64,000 bases of DNA from Himantopus leucocephalus (lineage: Eukaryota > Chordata > Aves > Charadriiformes > Recurvirostridae), in the NCBI GenBank assembly GCA_003993805.1, contig RSEF01000004.1:8069689-8133688 (forward strand). The letters are read 5' to 3'. Position numbers and translations under genes: made by a program. Below, piece after piece: positions 12,303 through 23,648 of this stretch. The notes under the pieces were generated by a model. The model worked only from the letters and a program-made list of their open reading frames with translations, was not told the origin of the DNA and made no database searches. The first letter of the stretch is position 1. Every line of letters starts with the position of its first letter.

Positions 12303-12328
12303 GGCGCTGCCAGGCCCCTGGAGGCGCC
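12303..12328. repeat. Short GC-rich inverted repeat
   Basis: GGCGCTGCCAGG at 12303-12314 faces CCTGGAGGCGCC at 12317-12328. Ten of 12 positions pair, with a 2-nt internal mismatch. It sits in a small GC-rich pocket of otherwise AT-rich DNA. Confidence 0.6.
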
Positions 12329-12856
12329 AGGCAACTGTTGTGGGCTTGCAAAGTGTTGAGCTGGAGGTGTCACCGCTGGCACGGGTGTCATTAGGTAATG
12401 TTACCATGAGCCTGATGCAGAGTTCGAGTCTTTTTGGTCAGAAAGAACAGGAGGTGTGCTGTAGAAATGTATACATTGATTAACAGCAATGCTGTATGCA
12501 GGTTTAAAAGTTCTTGTCTGGATCTCCAGAGCGTATGGCATGTGTTACAGGTGGGATCTTATCCTGCTTTTATTTTAACAGGCTCCTAATGTAGATGTTA
12601 GGTAGAAATCTATCAATCTGTGTTATAACTGCTGATCAATAAAACATTCCAGAGACTTTTATCGTTGACATAGGGATTAAAGAGCTTTACTCTGAGCCAA
12701 CAGAAATACTAATGAGTTTGTTACCTTTTAGAGAAATGGGACTGTTTGATTCTGTGACTAGAAGTCACTATTACTGTGAATGGTTTTATGGAGGCTGATG
12801 TATAACTTTTTGCTAACATTAGTCAAGTTTATTTTTGTATGAAATTCTGGCAGGAG

Positions 12857-12930
12857 GGCTGTTTTGGGGGTTTTCTTGGTTGTTTGTGGTTTTGGAGGTT
12901 TATTTGTTTTGATTTGTTTTTTGTTACTTG
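12857..12930 (+). repeat. G/T-rich low-complexity tract
   Basis: The tract is made of mixed T and G blocks, including GTTTTGGGGGTTTTC near its start. It is responsible for the K/P/T-rich minus-strand frame at 12758-12970, which is not a real protein. Confidence 0.7.
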
Positions 12931-14697
12931 CTCTAGTCTTTACTAAACAGCCATGAATGGACTTGAACAAAAAAACCTGCAGGTGTTAAAAAGAGTTTTT
13001 CTGTCTTACCTCATATTTAGCTGTTAATGAGGGGAAAACTCGTTTTTAATTCACTTATATTCTTGGTATATCTTCAAATATACCTAATTATTATTATTTC
13101 TAATTATCTCCAAGTATCCATGGGTAATTTTATAAATATATTATTGTATAATTTAAAACTTCACTATCCTCAAAGCATCTGGGAAAAAGTAGCTTTATTG
13201 AACTGAATTCCACCATAATCTGTAGTATACAGGAGTAAAAAATAAGGCAACAGCAAAGGTGATGGAACCTTTTGTTGTTCATGAAGTGTGTCGACTTAGA
13301 AGAACATTATACTTCCTTCTTACCTTGAATAACTGCTAATATCCAGACACTGTTCACCACTTGATTTTTGTGATTATAATAAAAGAAATACCATATAGCG
13401 TTACCATTTGAACGTACTTTTCCTTTTGACTCTATTCAGCAAATCTGTTAATTTCACCTTTCCTGGCAGAGTTCTAATGGATATTTAAATACTACCCAGT
13501 TCTAAATTCTGTTCCTTTTACCAATGTGGACTGTTTACATACAGAAATCAAAGCCCATTTCTGAATGTGCAGTATCTTTTGCTCATAATGCTTTCCATAT
13601 AGAAATGTGTATGGTAGTTTTGGCTGTTAAACATGACGTGCATCATCTTATAGTTTCTTTAGTGAAACGTCAAGAAAAAGAAAAAAAGGAGAGGTATTTG
13701 CATTGAACTATTTCCAGGAAGTACACTTTGTTCCTTGATAGGCATTTCTAATGGGATGGCCAGATAGATTTATATTGCTACACTATATAATGACATTTCT
13801 AAGCCTTCATTATCTGAACAGAACTGTGATTCATGCTGGCAATTCATGGAGAATTATAAAGCAGGGAGAGGAATGAGCTCTTAGGTCGGTGATGGCTCTT
13901 CAGTTCTCTACTTATTACATAGAAACATACTTATGTATTTTCTTTGGGCATCAAATTCTGCAGGTCTGTAAACAGGCAATAGCCACAGATGTGTCTGTCT
14001 GGAAAGCAGATTTCGGTATGTCTCTAAATTCATTTTGGTTTAGTATGTTATATGTTTGTTCAATATTTGTCTTCTATCAGTAGCAAATAATACAAAGGTG
14101 CCTTGGAAATTAGACAAAATCGTGTCATGATTCTCTCACCTTTTGGTGGGGATTCAGTTATGAGTGAATTGGTACAATTAAAATTAGTAGTCAGGCCACT
14201 CATTTTCACTCTCTTGCCTACCCTTCTGCACTCTCAGAACCTCTGATAGTAAAACTTAACATCCTTGGCCATTTTTTTTTAGATGCTATTAAGGATTTCA
14301 AAGGATTTGGGACTGGCGTTGCTACCTTACCATGCCCATTAAATGTGTCCTTTCACATAACAGAGCATTAATGCTTACTATTGTTTCTGTAACTAACATA
14401 AAACATGCCAAAATACCATCAGGAATTTAGTGTTTTCATAAAACTCAGCTTCATGTATAAGCTAAACATTTATATAATCTGTTGAAATATTTGTTATCTG
14501 CAGTTGCATGAATGGTAAGAATTTTGTGGTAACATGGTTTTTATAGATTGCATTTCATTGTGATTCACTTGCCACTGGATGGCACTATTTAATAAATTAT
14601 ATCAGAGGGAGTTGATTGCTACAATATGCAAACTTTAGGTTCAGAGGACAATACAGAAGTGACATTTAGAATTGCTAAATGTCTTCTCTGTCTCTTC

Positions 14698-14713
14698 TTT
14701 TTTTTTTTTTTTT
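14698..14713 (+). repeat. Poly-T run (16 nt)
   Basis: A plain T homopolymer followed by AAATGG. It could be the complement of a retroposon poly-A tail, but I see no retroposon body beside it. Confidence 0.8.
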
Positions 14714-15029
14714 AAATGGAGAGCACAAAACATGTTGGTGCAAGGAGCATATTAAATGAGCAGTGAGGCCATCTTAGCAGCATGTGTTTTATGTGAAACT
14801 AGGTAACTGTAATATCATAGGTCTGCCAACTAATGCATTTTATATGTTATTGAAGTTCTGGTCCTAACTGCTTCAAAAGCATAGATTTTCAAAAGCATAA
14901 ATGTTCCTTCTTTTTCTTCCATCAGGAGAAACTGATTTTAATACAGTCTTGATACATGGTGTTGAGGTCTGTTTCTGTTTTATTATTCCTTAATATAAAA
15001 TGTCAGCAGCTACCATTCAGTAAGTTATC

Positions 15030-15059
15030 GGGGGGGGGGTGGTGGTGGTGGTGGTGGTT
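15030..15059 (+). repeat. G10 run followed by a (TGG)n microsatellite
   Basis: Ten G at 15030-15039 lead directly into about six TGG units up to 15059. It is a polymorphism-prone simple repeat with quadruplex potential on the plus strand. Confidence 0.9.
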
Positions 15060-16034
15060 CTTTATGTAGGACCTTAACAGAAAAGCTGGTGTAGAAACTT
15101 TGGCACTTCACAGAAGAAAGATTCCAGATAAAAATGGAATGAAATCAGTTTTATTTGCTAGGAAGTAAGGAAGCTAGAATGCTTTTTTCCAGTTTTTGAA
15201 AGGTGATTGAGGAGGGACTTACACTGTAAATAGGCAAGCCTCAACTGAGTGTATAAAAAGAAAATTAATGTTTTAAAGAATTAATTTAAGGACATGTTAA
15301 GCTTTGTTGACAGGCAGTCAAGAAATAAAAATTCAGTATGGGAATTAAGGAAAGGCAGCTATCCCGGAATAATAATATGGCAGGAATGTGTAGAAATACA
15401 GGGAGCATGATGATAGTATAGGCTCTGCTTTCCTTTCCTGCCCAGTTGGTGTAGTGGACGCACAGTTTCTGCTGACGGAGGTGTTATGCATCTATATAGA
15501 AACAATGGCTTCTGCTTTCAGAGTGGTGCTGAAATTAAAAGTAATCAGGATATAACCTTGTGTTTTGCGGTTAATATTTCCCACTTTCATGATGCTGAGT
15601 ATCAGGTGATCACACTATAAACTCTGTATCTATAACAGCAGCGTCTTTCCCTGGAGCTGTGCGTTTTGTGGAGAACCTGTACTGAACTTGTACAGTGTTA
15701 TCTTATGTGAATTCAGTACCTTGTGCATAGTACCAGTTGTGCTTCTTGGTGCAAGGGAAAGCAACTGAACAAGTCATGGAGAATGTTTACTGAACTGAAA
15801 CTGAACTTCGGCCATTTTATTTTCTGTTTGATGAGCATTTGAAAGGATTTAGCCTAGCATGCAGCACTAGTGGTGGCAAGGGAAGCCCTATTCTTCAATA
15901 GCTCTACCACCACACTTATGGTATGTTACTTTTAAAAGGAAGAAGAGGTTTCACTTCTGATTGTAGTGAGAAACAACAAACCAGGGGTTAGCTATACAGT
16001 CAAGATTTGAAGATTGAAGGCAACATCCAGGAAG

Positions 16035-16214
16035 TATCAGGAATAGTGTGGTGAGCAGGACTCGGGAAGTGATCANNNNNNNNNNNNNNNNNNNNNNNNN
16101 NNNNNNNNNNNNNNNNNNNNNNNNNNNNNNNNNNNNNNNNNNNNNNNNNNNNNNNNNNNNNNNNNNNNNNNNNNNTTAAAGGTCCCTTCCAACCTCAACA
16201 ATTCTATGATTCTA
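16035..16214 (+). mobile_element. CR1 LINE, 3' part, interrupted by an assembly gap
   Basis: The left flank (16035-16075) reads TATCAGGAATAGTGTGG, then GAGCAGGACTCGGGAAGTGA, which matches a region of avian CR1 several hundred bases before the 3' end. The right flank (16176-16214) is the CR1 terminal segment AGGTCCCTTCCAACC followed by ATTCTATGATTCT. Both are in plus orientation and in the right order, so one element probably spans the gap. From the consensus as I remember it, several hundred bases should lie between the flanks, more than the 100 N shown. CR1 copies are usually 5'-truncated, non-functional inserts. Confidence 0.85.
16076..16175. other. Assembly gap, exactly 100 N
   Basis: One hundred N, a conventional placeholder length, so the true size is unknown. 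The gap falls inside a CR1 element, a typical cause of contig breaks in bird assemblies. Confidence 0.97.
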
Positions 16215-19200
16215 AGTATTTCTCATAAAGTATTAATTTTTTTGATCCAGGTGACTCCCCTTTCTTTCCCATGGCACAGTCCTCATTTTTACTCTTTCTG
16301 AATTGGAGAGCTGATTTTTTTTGTGCTTGCCAGATAGTAGCAATAATTCCAATAAGACAACACAATGCCAACCAAAGTTGTGATGTTTCTTTAGAAGCTG
16401 AAGAACAACAGTCTTAATTCCTAGCAGATTTTAAAGAAATTATTAAGAAAAAACCCCAACCCGCCTAACACTCAAAAGTGAAAGTGTCAGTCAAAACAGT
16501 TCCGAGACTATTGCACTTACTGGCCTACATTGTTTTACTTTTCTAATCCATACAGAATGAGCTTGATTCTCTCTTCATCAACAACTTCTGTATCTAAGAG
16601 GTTGTGTTCTGGATGTGACACAATGAGTAGAGTATCCCTATAGAGAAATTATGTTATCAACTGTGTGGAATAACTGTTGGCATGTATGTTTCCATTCGCT
16701 GCAGCTAATGGGAGTGTGGTCATTCAAACAGGGAGTAAAGAATAGCGTCTAACATGCTGTAGTGAGAAATGAGACTCGGAGCTGGCTTGGTTTTCATCAT
16801 TTGTAATGCATGTTGCTTCCGTAATTTCAGGCTGCACTGTTTTCTTTATACAACCTCTTACCTTCCGATTTCAGAACCTGGAAGGATAAAACAGATGACC
16901 TTTAAAAAGCAAAAAGCAGTTCACCAAGCATCTGTTATGAGACTGAAGGCTCTTGGACTCTAGATCTACAGTGAAGTCAATTTTCTTGTTATCAAACCAC
17001 TGATACATTTAGAGTGTTTGCTACTTATATCATCTGACATTTTAACATCAGTTTGAGAGGTATCGTGGCCTGCTAAATCTGTATGTTATTTCTGATAAAG
17101 TGAGTTCTACTCCATATTTCAATTTCTTCTTTTAACCTCTGCTAAGTGTGTTCAGATAGTGGGGGGGCAGGGAGGAAGAAGTCTTTGCTCACCCCAAACA
17201 AGGTTACAGTATGTTTATTCACCACTTAGTGGAGCGAATTTCAGCCTCAGCTGAAGCCTCTCTATGCTTCCATGACATGGTTCATTCTGTGTTAATGAAA
17301 ATGAGGAGAAAAATATATTAATATTTGTTGTTTTTACAGTGAAGAGAGAAAATGGAATAGTAAATGTTTAATGAGGGTAATAAAGTGGAGCTGCTTTAAC
17401 TAGAAAGACAAGATTTAGAAAGACCTATTACAGAATACCTGTAGCCTTGTGAGGAGTGGGAGTTCATTTTATCTTCAAAACAAGGAGAAAATCAAGCATG
17501 CTCTCATTCCAAGAAAGCTGTCAAATAGAGCTACTTCTTGAAAACACCTTGTGGGGAGAGGCTTGGTACTAAGTGATGTACCTAATTTATAAATCCTTGG
17601 AGAGTCAAGGACTTGAGTACCATGAAGTGCTTCATTTAGGCTGAAATTTATAATGTGTTTGGGAAAAACTTGACACCTTAGGAAAAACGCAGGCACTACT
17701 GGAGTTAGAATTTGAGGAGGTCTTACATTTCTAAAACTTGGTTTTAAGTTAATGTAAGTTACTCCATTGTGAAACCTATTTTCTAAGTTTTTTTCTAATT
17801 GTTTTTGTCAGGGAAGCAACTACTAACCCATGCATAGCCGCTGTTTCATAATGTGTTTATTGCTCATTGTTACAAATCTTCTACGGTTAAGTGAAAGCTA
17901 AGATTTTTATAGAATATGGTTCTTAAAAATGGCATAAGGTCCTAATAATATATCCTGTTCTACATAAACTATGATTAGTCTTGCCAGTTGTTAGAAACTG
18001 CTTCTCAAAGGCTGCCAGAAATTAGAATTTACATCATATAAGTAGTTCTTTTATACTATTTTGTACTAGCAAATTGATGTAGCAAATGTTAGATTCTGAA
18101 GTCATACTATCCTATAGTAATTCAGCCTAGAAGTATTGTCTAAATCTTAAATGCTAATAATAATAACTTTGTGACTTGCTTTATAAAAATTTCAGGTAAT
18201 TCTGTAGAAATTGGCTGTGGTTTGTAACTTGGGTGAACAAACACGTATCTTTCTAATCTCTCTTGCTCCTGCCTGCTTGAAGGCAGTCTATCAGTTCATC
18301 TCTCGTGGAGAGAAATGTAACCAATTCAGCTTATTTGAGTTAAAATATTGCAGAACATAAAGGATTCTCAAGTTCATTGGACCTACAGAAGCTTCCTTAA
18401 AACTGACTGAAGGCAAATATACCAAAATATGATTTAAAGTCTTTATGCAGTTTCAAAATGTTATTTTTAATTGTAAGCTTTAAAATGTAAAAGCTCCACT
18501 TCATGCTCCATTATAAAATCCCAAGTTGAAAAAGTATAGTTGACTGAAGTAGGAGTGGATTTCCTTAAAGGAGATACATAGATGCTCTGTCCTAATTCAT
18601 AATGGATTTACTCTGGAATTATCATCTTGGGTAGACTTTTGTGGTATCTACAGTAGAGAAAAACAAATTATCTATGTTCTGCTTTACCATTCCATTACCA
18701 TAATTACCTGCATTCATTCTTACACTATTGTAGCTAATTTAATCTAGATAACTTAATATGTTACAAAGACTTCTACCCAGAGAGCCCCATAAATTCTATT
18801 TTTTGCTTCATCTTTGATTCCATGTCCATTATTCATTCATTAGATATCTAAGGTCATGATTCTTTATGGAAAAGTACACAGTTGTTGGAAGTCACTCTTA
18901 TGTAAAGCATTGCGGGGTGAGATTAAGTTTTAAGCACTTCATGACAAGAGAGTCTTTTTATGTATGCCAAATAGATCTATAGGATATTTGGGACTTTCTC
19001 GGTTGCTCTCTACAGATTATTCTAAGCAAAGAAAAGGAATAATTCCCATGTGTATGTCCATTAATTTCTCTGACCTTAAATAGCAGCTTTAATGTTCCAA
19101 GTTTGGTAGGGACATATGAGTGCTTAAGGGATATTTCTCCTGTGAGTTTCTTCTCTGGAAGTACTCTGTTACAACTGAGGATGATAAAAGCTCAGTACAG

Positions 19201-20293
19201 TCCTCAATGCTAGTTAGACTATGAAGTGGCAGTAAAAGAAGCTCAGCTGTGAACACTTTACCCACACTGTATAAACTATTTATCTGACCTACAGCTGGTG
19301 AACATTCTTGCGCACTGCAGGGGATCCATAGTGCCAGCCTACAGACCCTGCAAGCACCACTTCCACCTGCAGCACCGCTGCAGACTGTAATGAAGACATT
19401 ACACATCAAGGAAAAGATTATACCCTGGGGCAAGAGAACGGTGAAACAATCACTGCAGCAGTGTTTTGTTTTTGTTTTGTATTTTAAGTGGTGCATTTGT
19501 TCTATTAATTAGTTGGAACACTTAGCTTTTAAATTTCCGTTGCAGAAATACCACCATGATTAGCACAGAAGAAGGGAAATAGGCTAGCTAGATTATATGG
19601 TTTATGAAAAAAAAAAGACAGAACTGAGTGACACCTTTCCAAATCATGTGTAATATTTAGTTTCACTCCAGGTTTGGAATACCCTCTGTACCCATTCATT
19701 CTCATCCTCAATTTACACAAAATCATATTAATTAGAATGACATTGTAATATATTTAATTTTTTTTGAATGCTAATGATCTTTTTAGCTGACATCTTAGTT
19801 AAGCAGATGGCCAGATGAAAACTTATTCTGCATGCTTTAAGACAATGTTTTAAAAATAACAGCTTCTCTTTCCAAATTACACAAGGCTTCCTCTGAGACT
19901 CTTCTTGGGATGGTAAGGGTAAAGGAATTAATGAAAATGATACTTCAGTAAATACTTTGAAGGGTTTTTTCTGTACTTGTCTAGTTATGTTTGAAAACAG
20001 TAATACTAGCATACTCAAAAGACGAGTAAAAAATGAAACTAAAAGTAACAAAAAAGTAGCTCTATAATCGCAATCTTAATAGCAAATAAGGTTGTAACTA
20101 TAATTTTCTTTCATGAAACTTGTCAGTGAGACTCCTGTTGCAGCTTCTTCTATGCCAGTATAAAATATATTTTTTTATGATAAATACTGAGAGGAGAAGC
20201 TTTGTAGAATTACCCTTATTAGTGCTAAAAATAACATAATCAAGGTAGGTGTATATTTGCTGTCCTTACTTTTTTAAAGAACCCGTGTAGTAC
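16215..20293. other. Unique non-coding DNA
   Basis: I see no transposable element here. The stretch includes the longest open frame of the window, 135 codons on the minus strand at 19089-19496. That frame is GC-richer around 19280-19440 with several CTGCAG motifs, but its translation shows no family I know and has no obvious splice sites. All other frames here are shorter than 110 codons. Confidence 0.5.
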
Positions 20294-20750
20294 TGTCATG
20301 GTTTAACCCCAGCCAGCAAATACGACCATGCAGCCACTTGCGCACTCCTCCCAGTTGGGATGAGGGAGAGAATTGGAAGAATAAAAGTAAGAAAAAAAAA
20401 TTGTGGATTGAGATAAAGACAGTTTAGTAAGTAAAGCAAAAGCCACACAAGCAAAACAAAGCAAGGAATTAATTCACTGCTTCCAATCGGCAGGCAGGTG
20501 TTCAGCCATCTCCAGGAAAGCAGGGTTCCATCACCTATAACAGTTACTGGGGAAGACAAACACCATCACTCCGAATGTCCCCCCCTTTCCTCCTTCTTCC
20601 CTCAGCTTTATATACTGAGCAGGACGTCATATGGCATGGAATATCCCTTTGGTCAGTTGGGGTCATCTGTGCTGGCTGTGTCTCATCCCAGGTTCTTGTG
20701 CACTTCCAACCTCCTCGCTGGCGGGGTGGCGTGAGGAGCAGAAGAGGCCT
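20294..20750 (-). mobile_element. Endogenous retrovirus LTR (ERVL-like), 5'-truncated
   Basis: On the plus strand the segment starts with TGTCATGGTTTAACCCCAGC. This is the reverse complement of the 3' end (ending CA) of an LTR family I recognise from many bird genomes. The internal order agrees: the AGATAAAGACAG segment, a GCAGGCAGGTGTTCAGCCAT segment, then a TATA box at 20606-20614. Similarity fades near 20750, where the family normally continues for some 150 bp more, so the 5' part is missing or replaced. I see no retroviral coding region beside it, so it is a solo LTR relic. The small frames inside it are not genes. Confidence 0.8.
20606..20614 (-). promoter_or_regulatory. TATA box of the ERVL-like LTR
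   Basis: TATATAAAG on the minus strand, at the place expected for the LTR promoter. It helps fix the orientation of the LTR. Whether it still drives transcription cannot be read from sequence. Confidence 0.6.
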
Positions 20751-21497
20751 GTCAATGACAATTGCCTGTCATTTCCTTTGCCTAGTAACTAATACAAAAA
20801 ATAATTTGAGAATAGATTAATTCATTATTCACGATTATTTTTCCAATGTGCATACATAAAACCTAATGATTGGAAAATCATTGCTCTATGCAGCCAGCTG
20901 GACGGTTCCACCGTTTCCATTTTCCCAGCCTTGGTGCTTGCTACACCGCTCTGTGGGATGGCTTAGCTTGTTAAAATAGCATAAACCCTTGCAATTTTCT
21001 GCTGGGTTTGTTTGCTGCCATTTTAGAGAGTTAAATTGTTCACAAAGGGCCTGGAGCAAGGTACATTGTTGGAATTGCATAGCAGGAAGGAGTGGGAATT
21101 TCCTTTCTAATATTGATGGACAGTTATTTGAGCTCCCACTTCTGAAGCAGATACCCTGACATGTCAAATAGAGTAGCTGAGCTATCATGAGCATGTGTGG
21201 TACATTTTCATAGCTATATCAGATGAAGTGACAGAGTGGAAGCAGAGCCAAGCCTAGCCTCTGTGTGTGTGGTACAGATTACAAAATGTGGATCTTTGTC
21301 AGAGTCACTCTTTGGAGTTAATCTACTGCTGTTTAAAAGGTTCAGTCTTTGATGTGTCTTTTTTCAGCATCTTTGGAAACACTTTTGCTACCTTAACTGG
21401 CAGAGGTTTTCTATTGCTAATTGTTACATCATCAGAGCAATCCTTTCAATGAATTGATTTCTATTATATTGCAGTGCAATGCTGCTGCCTATTAAGC

Positions 21498-21597
21498 AAA
21501 TAAAAAAAACCCCCAAACAAACAAACAAAAAACCAAAACCCAAACAACACCCCCCCAAAAACCCCCAAAGAACCCAAAAAAACCAAAACAGAAACTT
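21498..21597. repeat. A/C-rich low-complexity tract
   Basis: About 100 bp is made almost only of A and C, with C-runs of 3 to 7. It is the opposite-strand version of the G/T-rich tracts elsewhere in the window. The minus strand has several G-runs and could form quadruplexes with long loops. Confidence 0.85.
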
Positions 21598-23618
21598 TTT
21601 GCTATGTTTTCTTTGACCTGTCTATATTAGTTTTGACCTTTGTTCTTTGTGCCATCACTGACAATTAGCTCTCAAATACAAAGCCTTATTTTCAGTTCAG
21701 TCAGTCCTTTGGTAATAATGAAGCCAGATTTGTGCAGATAGTAGAAGGAAAGTTCTTCAAAGTTACAGGAGTTTCTAATGTATTAACAGTGACATTCTAC
21801 TACAGTGACATTTTTAAATTTTAATTTCGGGATTTCCTGAAGGTTAATACTGATATTCCTAGAATACAGCAAGAACAAGTGTCTTCTCAAAAAGGCTTGG
21901 GAATTGGAGATGGAAAAGGCTTAGCAAGGCACTTGCTGTCTAGCCTACTGCTTTTTTCCATGTGGTTACTCAGAAATGTATTCCTCTTACATTTCAGAGA
22001 AATACTTTTTTCTTCAGTGGATTTGGCTAGAACAAATTTTGTAATACAAAAATTTGGGGGGCCGGGGGAAAGTTTAAGTCTAAATCAGCCATAGCTTTGT
22101 GTCTGTATTTGTGGAATAGGCAGTTATTGATTATCTATACATCAGGTAAGTCTTTTTCTAATGCCAGGAAGTAATTTTATTTCGCCTCAAAGCATGCATT
22201 TAAGAAGTTATTAAAAGTTTATTCAATACCGCGGTGGATGATCTGTCTAGCTACTACAGTCCTAATAAGCACTTTGTTTAAATATCTTTTACTAGTGAAT
22301 TTTAAGTACAGTATCGTACAACTTCTCTTTTTTCTTACATTTTCTAATTCTGCTGGGGTGTCTTTTTAATATCATGAAGAAATACGTCTACAACTTTCTT
22401 TGTTTAGTGTTTCAAAGCCGTTTTATACATACATGACTTCTTATTTATCCAGTTCACCCTCTGAATGTCATGCATTCTACACATTTTAGAAGTCACCATG
22501 GGACAATTCAGGTTAATTAAGAATGTTTCCAGACAATTTCTTCAGGGATTAAGGGCATGAGCGTTTCATATTTTATAAGAAAACAGGCAAAAGCCAGCAG
22601 TAAATTTACTTGGCTAACTTCGTGTATAAAAGTCGTTCAAAGACCATGTAATTGGAAGGGAGTACTAGTGCTAGGCTTCTACTAATTTTGGTTTAGACAA
22701 AGTTCATAGGAAAACTAACTTAAAGGAGAAAGCTGAACGCTGAAAGTCAAGGGCAGAGGTCCACCTGAAGCAGTCTGAGTGGTTTTGTCACACAATTATA
22801 TGGATGGCATTTCATGAAGCCTGTGACTCTGGAGTCCAGATGACTTTGTACCAGCTTAGAGATGGATCAAGTCAAGGCAGCTGTCAGTGTAAACCAAAAC
22901 TGAAGCTCAGGCTCACAGTAGTGTTGAATGAGATGCCAGAATCTTCCTGCTACAGCTTCCCAGTAATACCAAAGGAGGTATCCCTATTTTTGACCTATTT
23001 TGTGTATTCCTAAAATGTATGTCACAGCCCTGACTAGCATGTTTATTTATGTACCTAAAAATGTATTTATGAAGAACTGAATATTTAGTTGCTATTATCA
23101 CTACTATAAATATTTATTGACCTGGAACCTACAAGGACCTGTTTAAATCACCCCAAAAAATGTTTAAAAAAACCCTGCCAATCTCATTAATATCTATTGC
23201 TGCCTTAGGCATTTGCATACATACCTTCAGATTGGACTTCTGAAACACCTGGTGTTAATGTCTCATTTCCAATGCAGTTACTAACTAAGACCTGTAGATA
23301 GCAGACAGTCAAATCAGTACTTAAAAGCTGGAGGGGGGAAAAAAAAAAGTGACCACAGAAGCCCCACTGACTGGCTGTCCTGTGGAACCAGAGGCAAGTT
23401 TGGGTCCTTGCTACAGTGACGGTATATTGTCTTCCAGTTTTCAGATTGTGTATTTATTAGGTTATCTGATAAATACTGCTATTTGTGTTACTAACAGTTC
23501 CAACATAGACGCTTAAGATGTCTTTGGAATTTTATAGGTTGGGAATGTGATACTGAGCCTTAAAGGTTTCCACAGAAGCTATTTGAATAATCTGTATAGT
23601 TTCTTGAGGGTGGTGTGG

Positions 23619-23648
23619 TTTTTTTTTTTGTTTGGGTTTTTTTTTTTA
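23619..23648 (+). repeat. T-rich tract with G block
   Basis: Two T runs are separated by GTTTGGG. Simple low-complexity DNA. Confidence 0.7.

Larger units (their letters stand above)
10950..16034. other. Unique AT-rich non-coding DNA with simple repeats
   Basis: There are no recognisable genes. The stretch contains a GT/AC hairpin at 11378-11399, a small GC-rich hairpin at 12303-12328, a G/T-rich tract at 12857-12930, a T16 run at 14698-14713 and a G-run plus (TGG)n array at 15030-15059. All open frames are 70 codons or shorter. Confidence 0.5.

Noticed and set aside
19089..19496. Longest open frame (135 codons, minus strand) as a gene
   Set aside because: It shows no domain, no low-entropy protein signature and no splice sites I could match to it. 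One frame of this length is expected by chance in 64 kb of AT-rich DNA.
22640..22675. TTGGAAGGGAG as a CR1 tail
   Set aside because: Only an 11-base resemblance, without the AGAATCATAGAAT or GGTTGG context.
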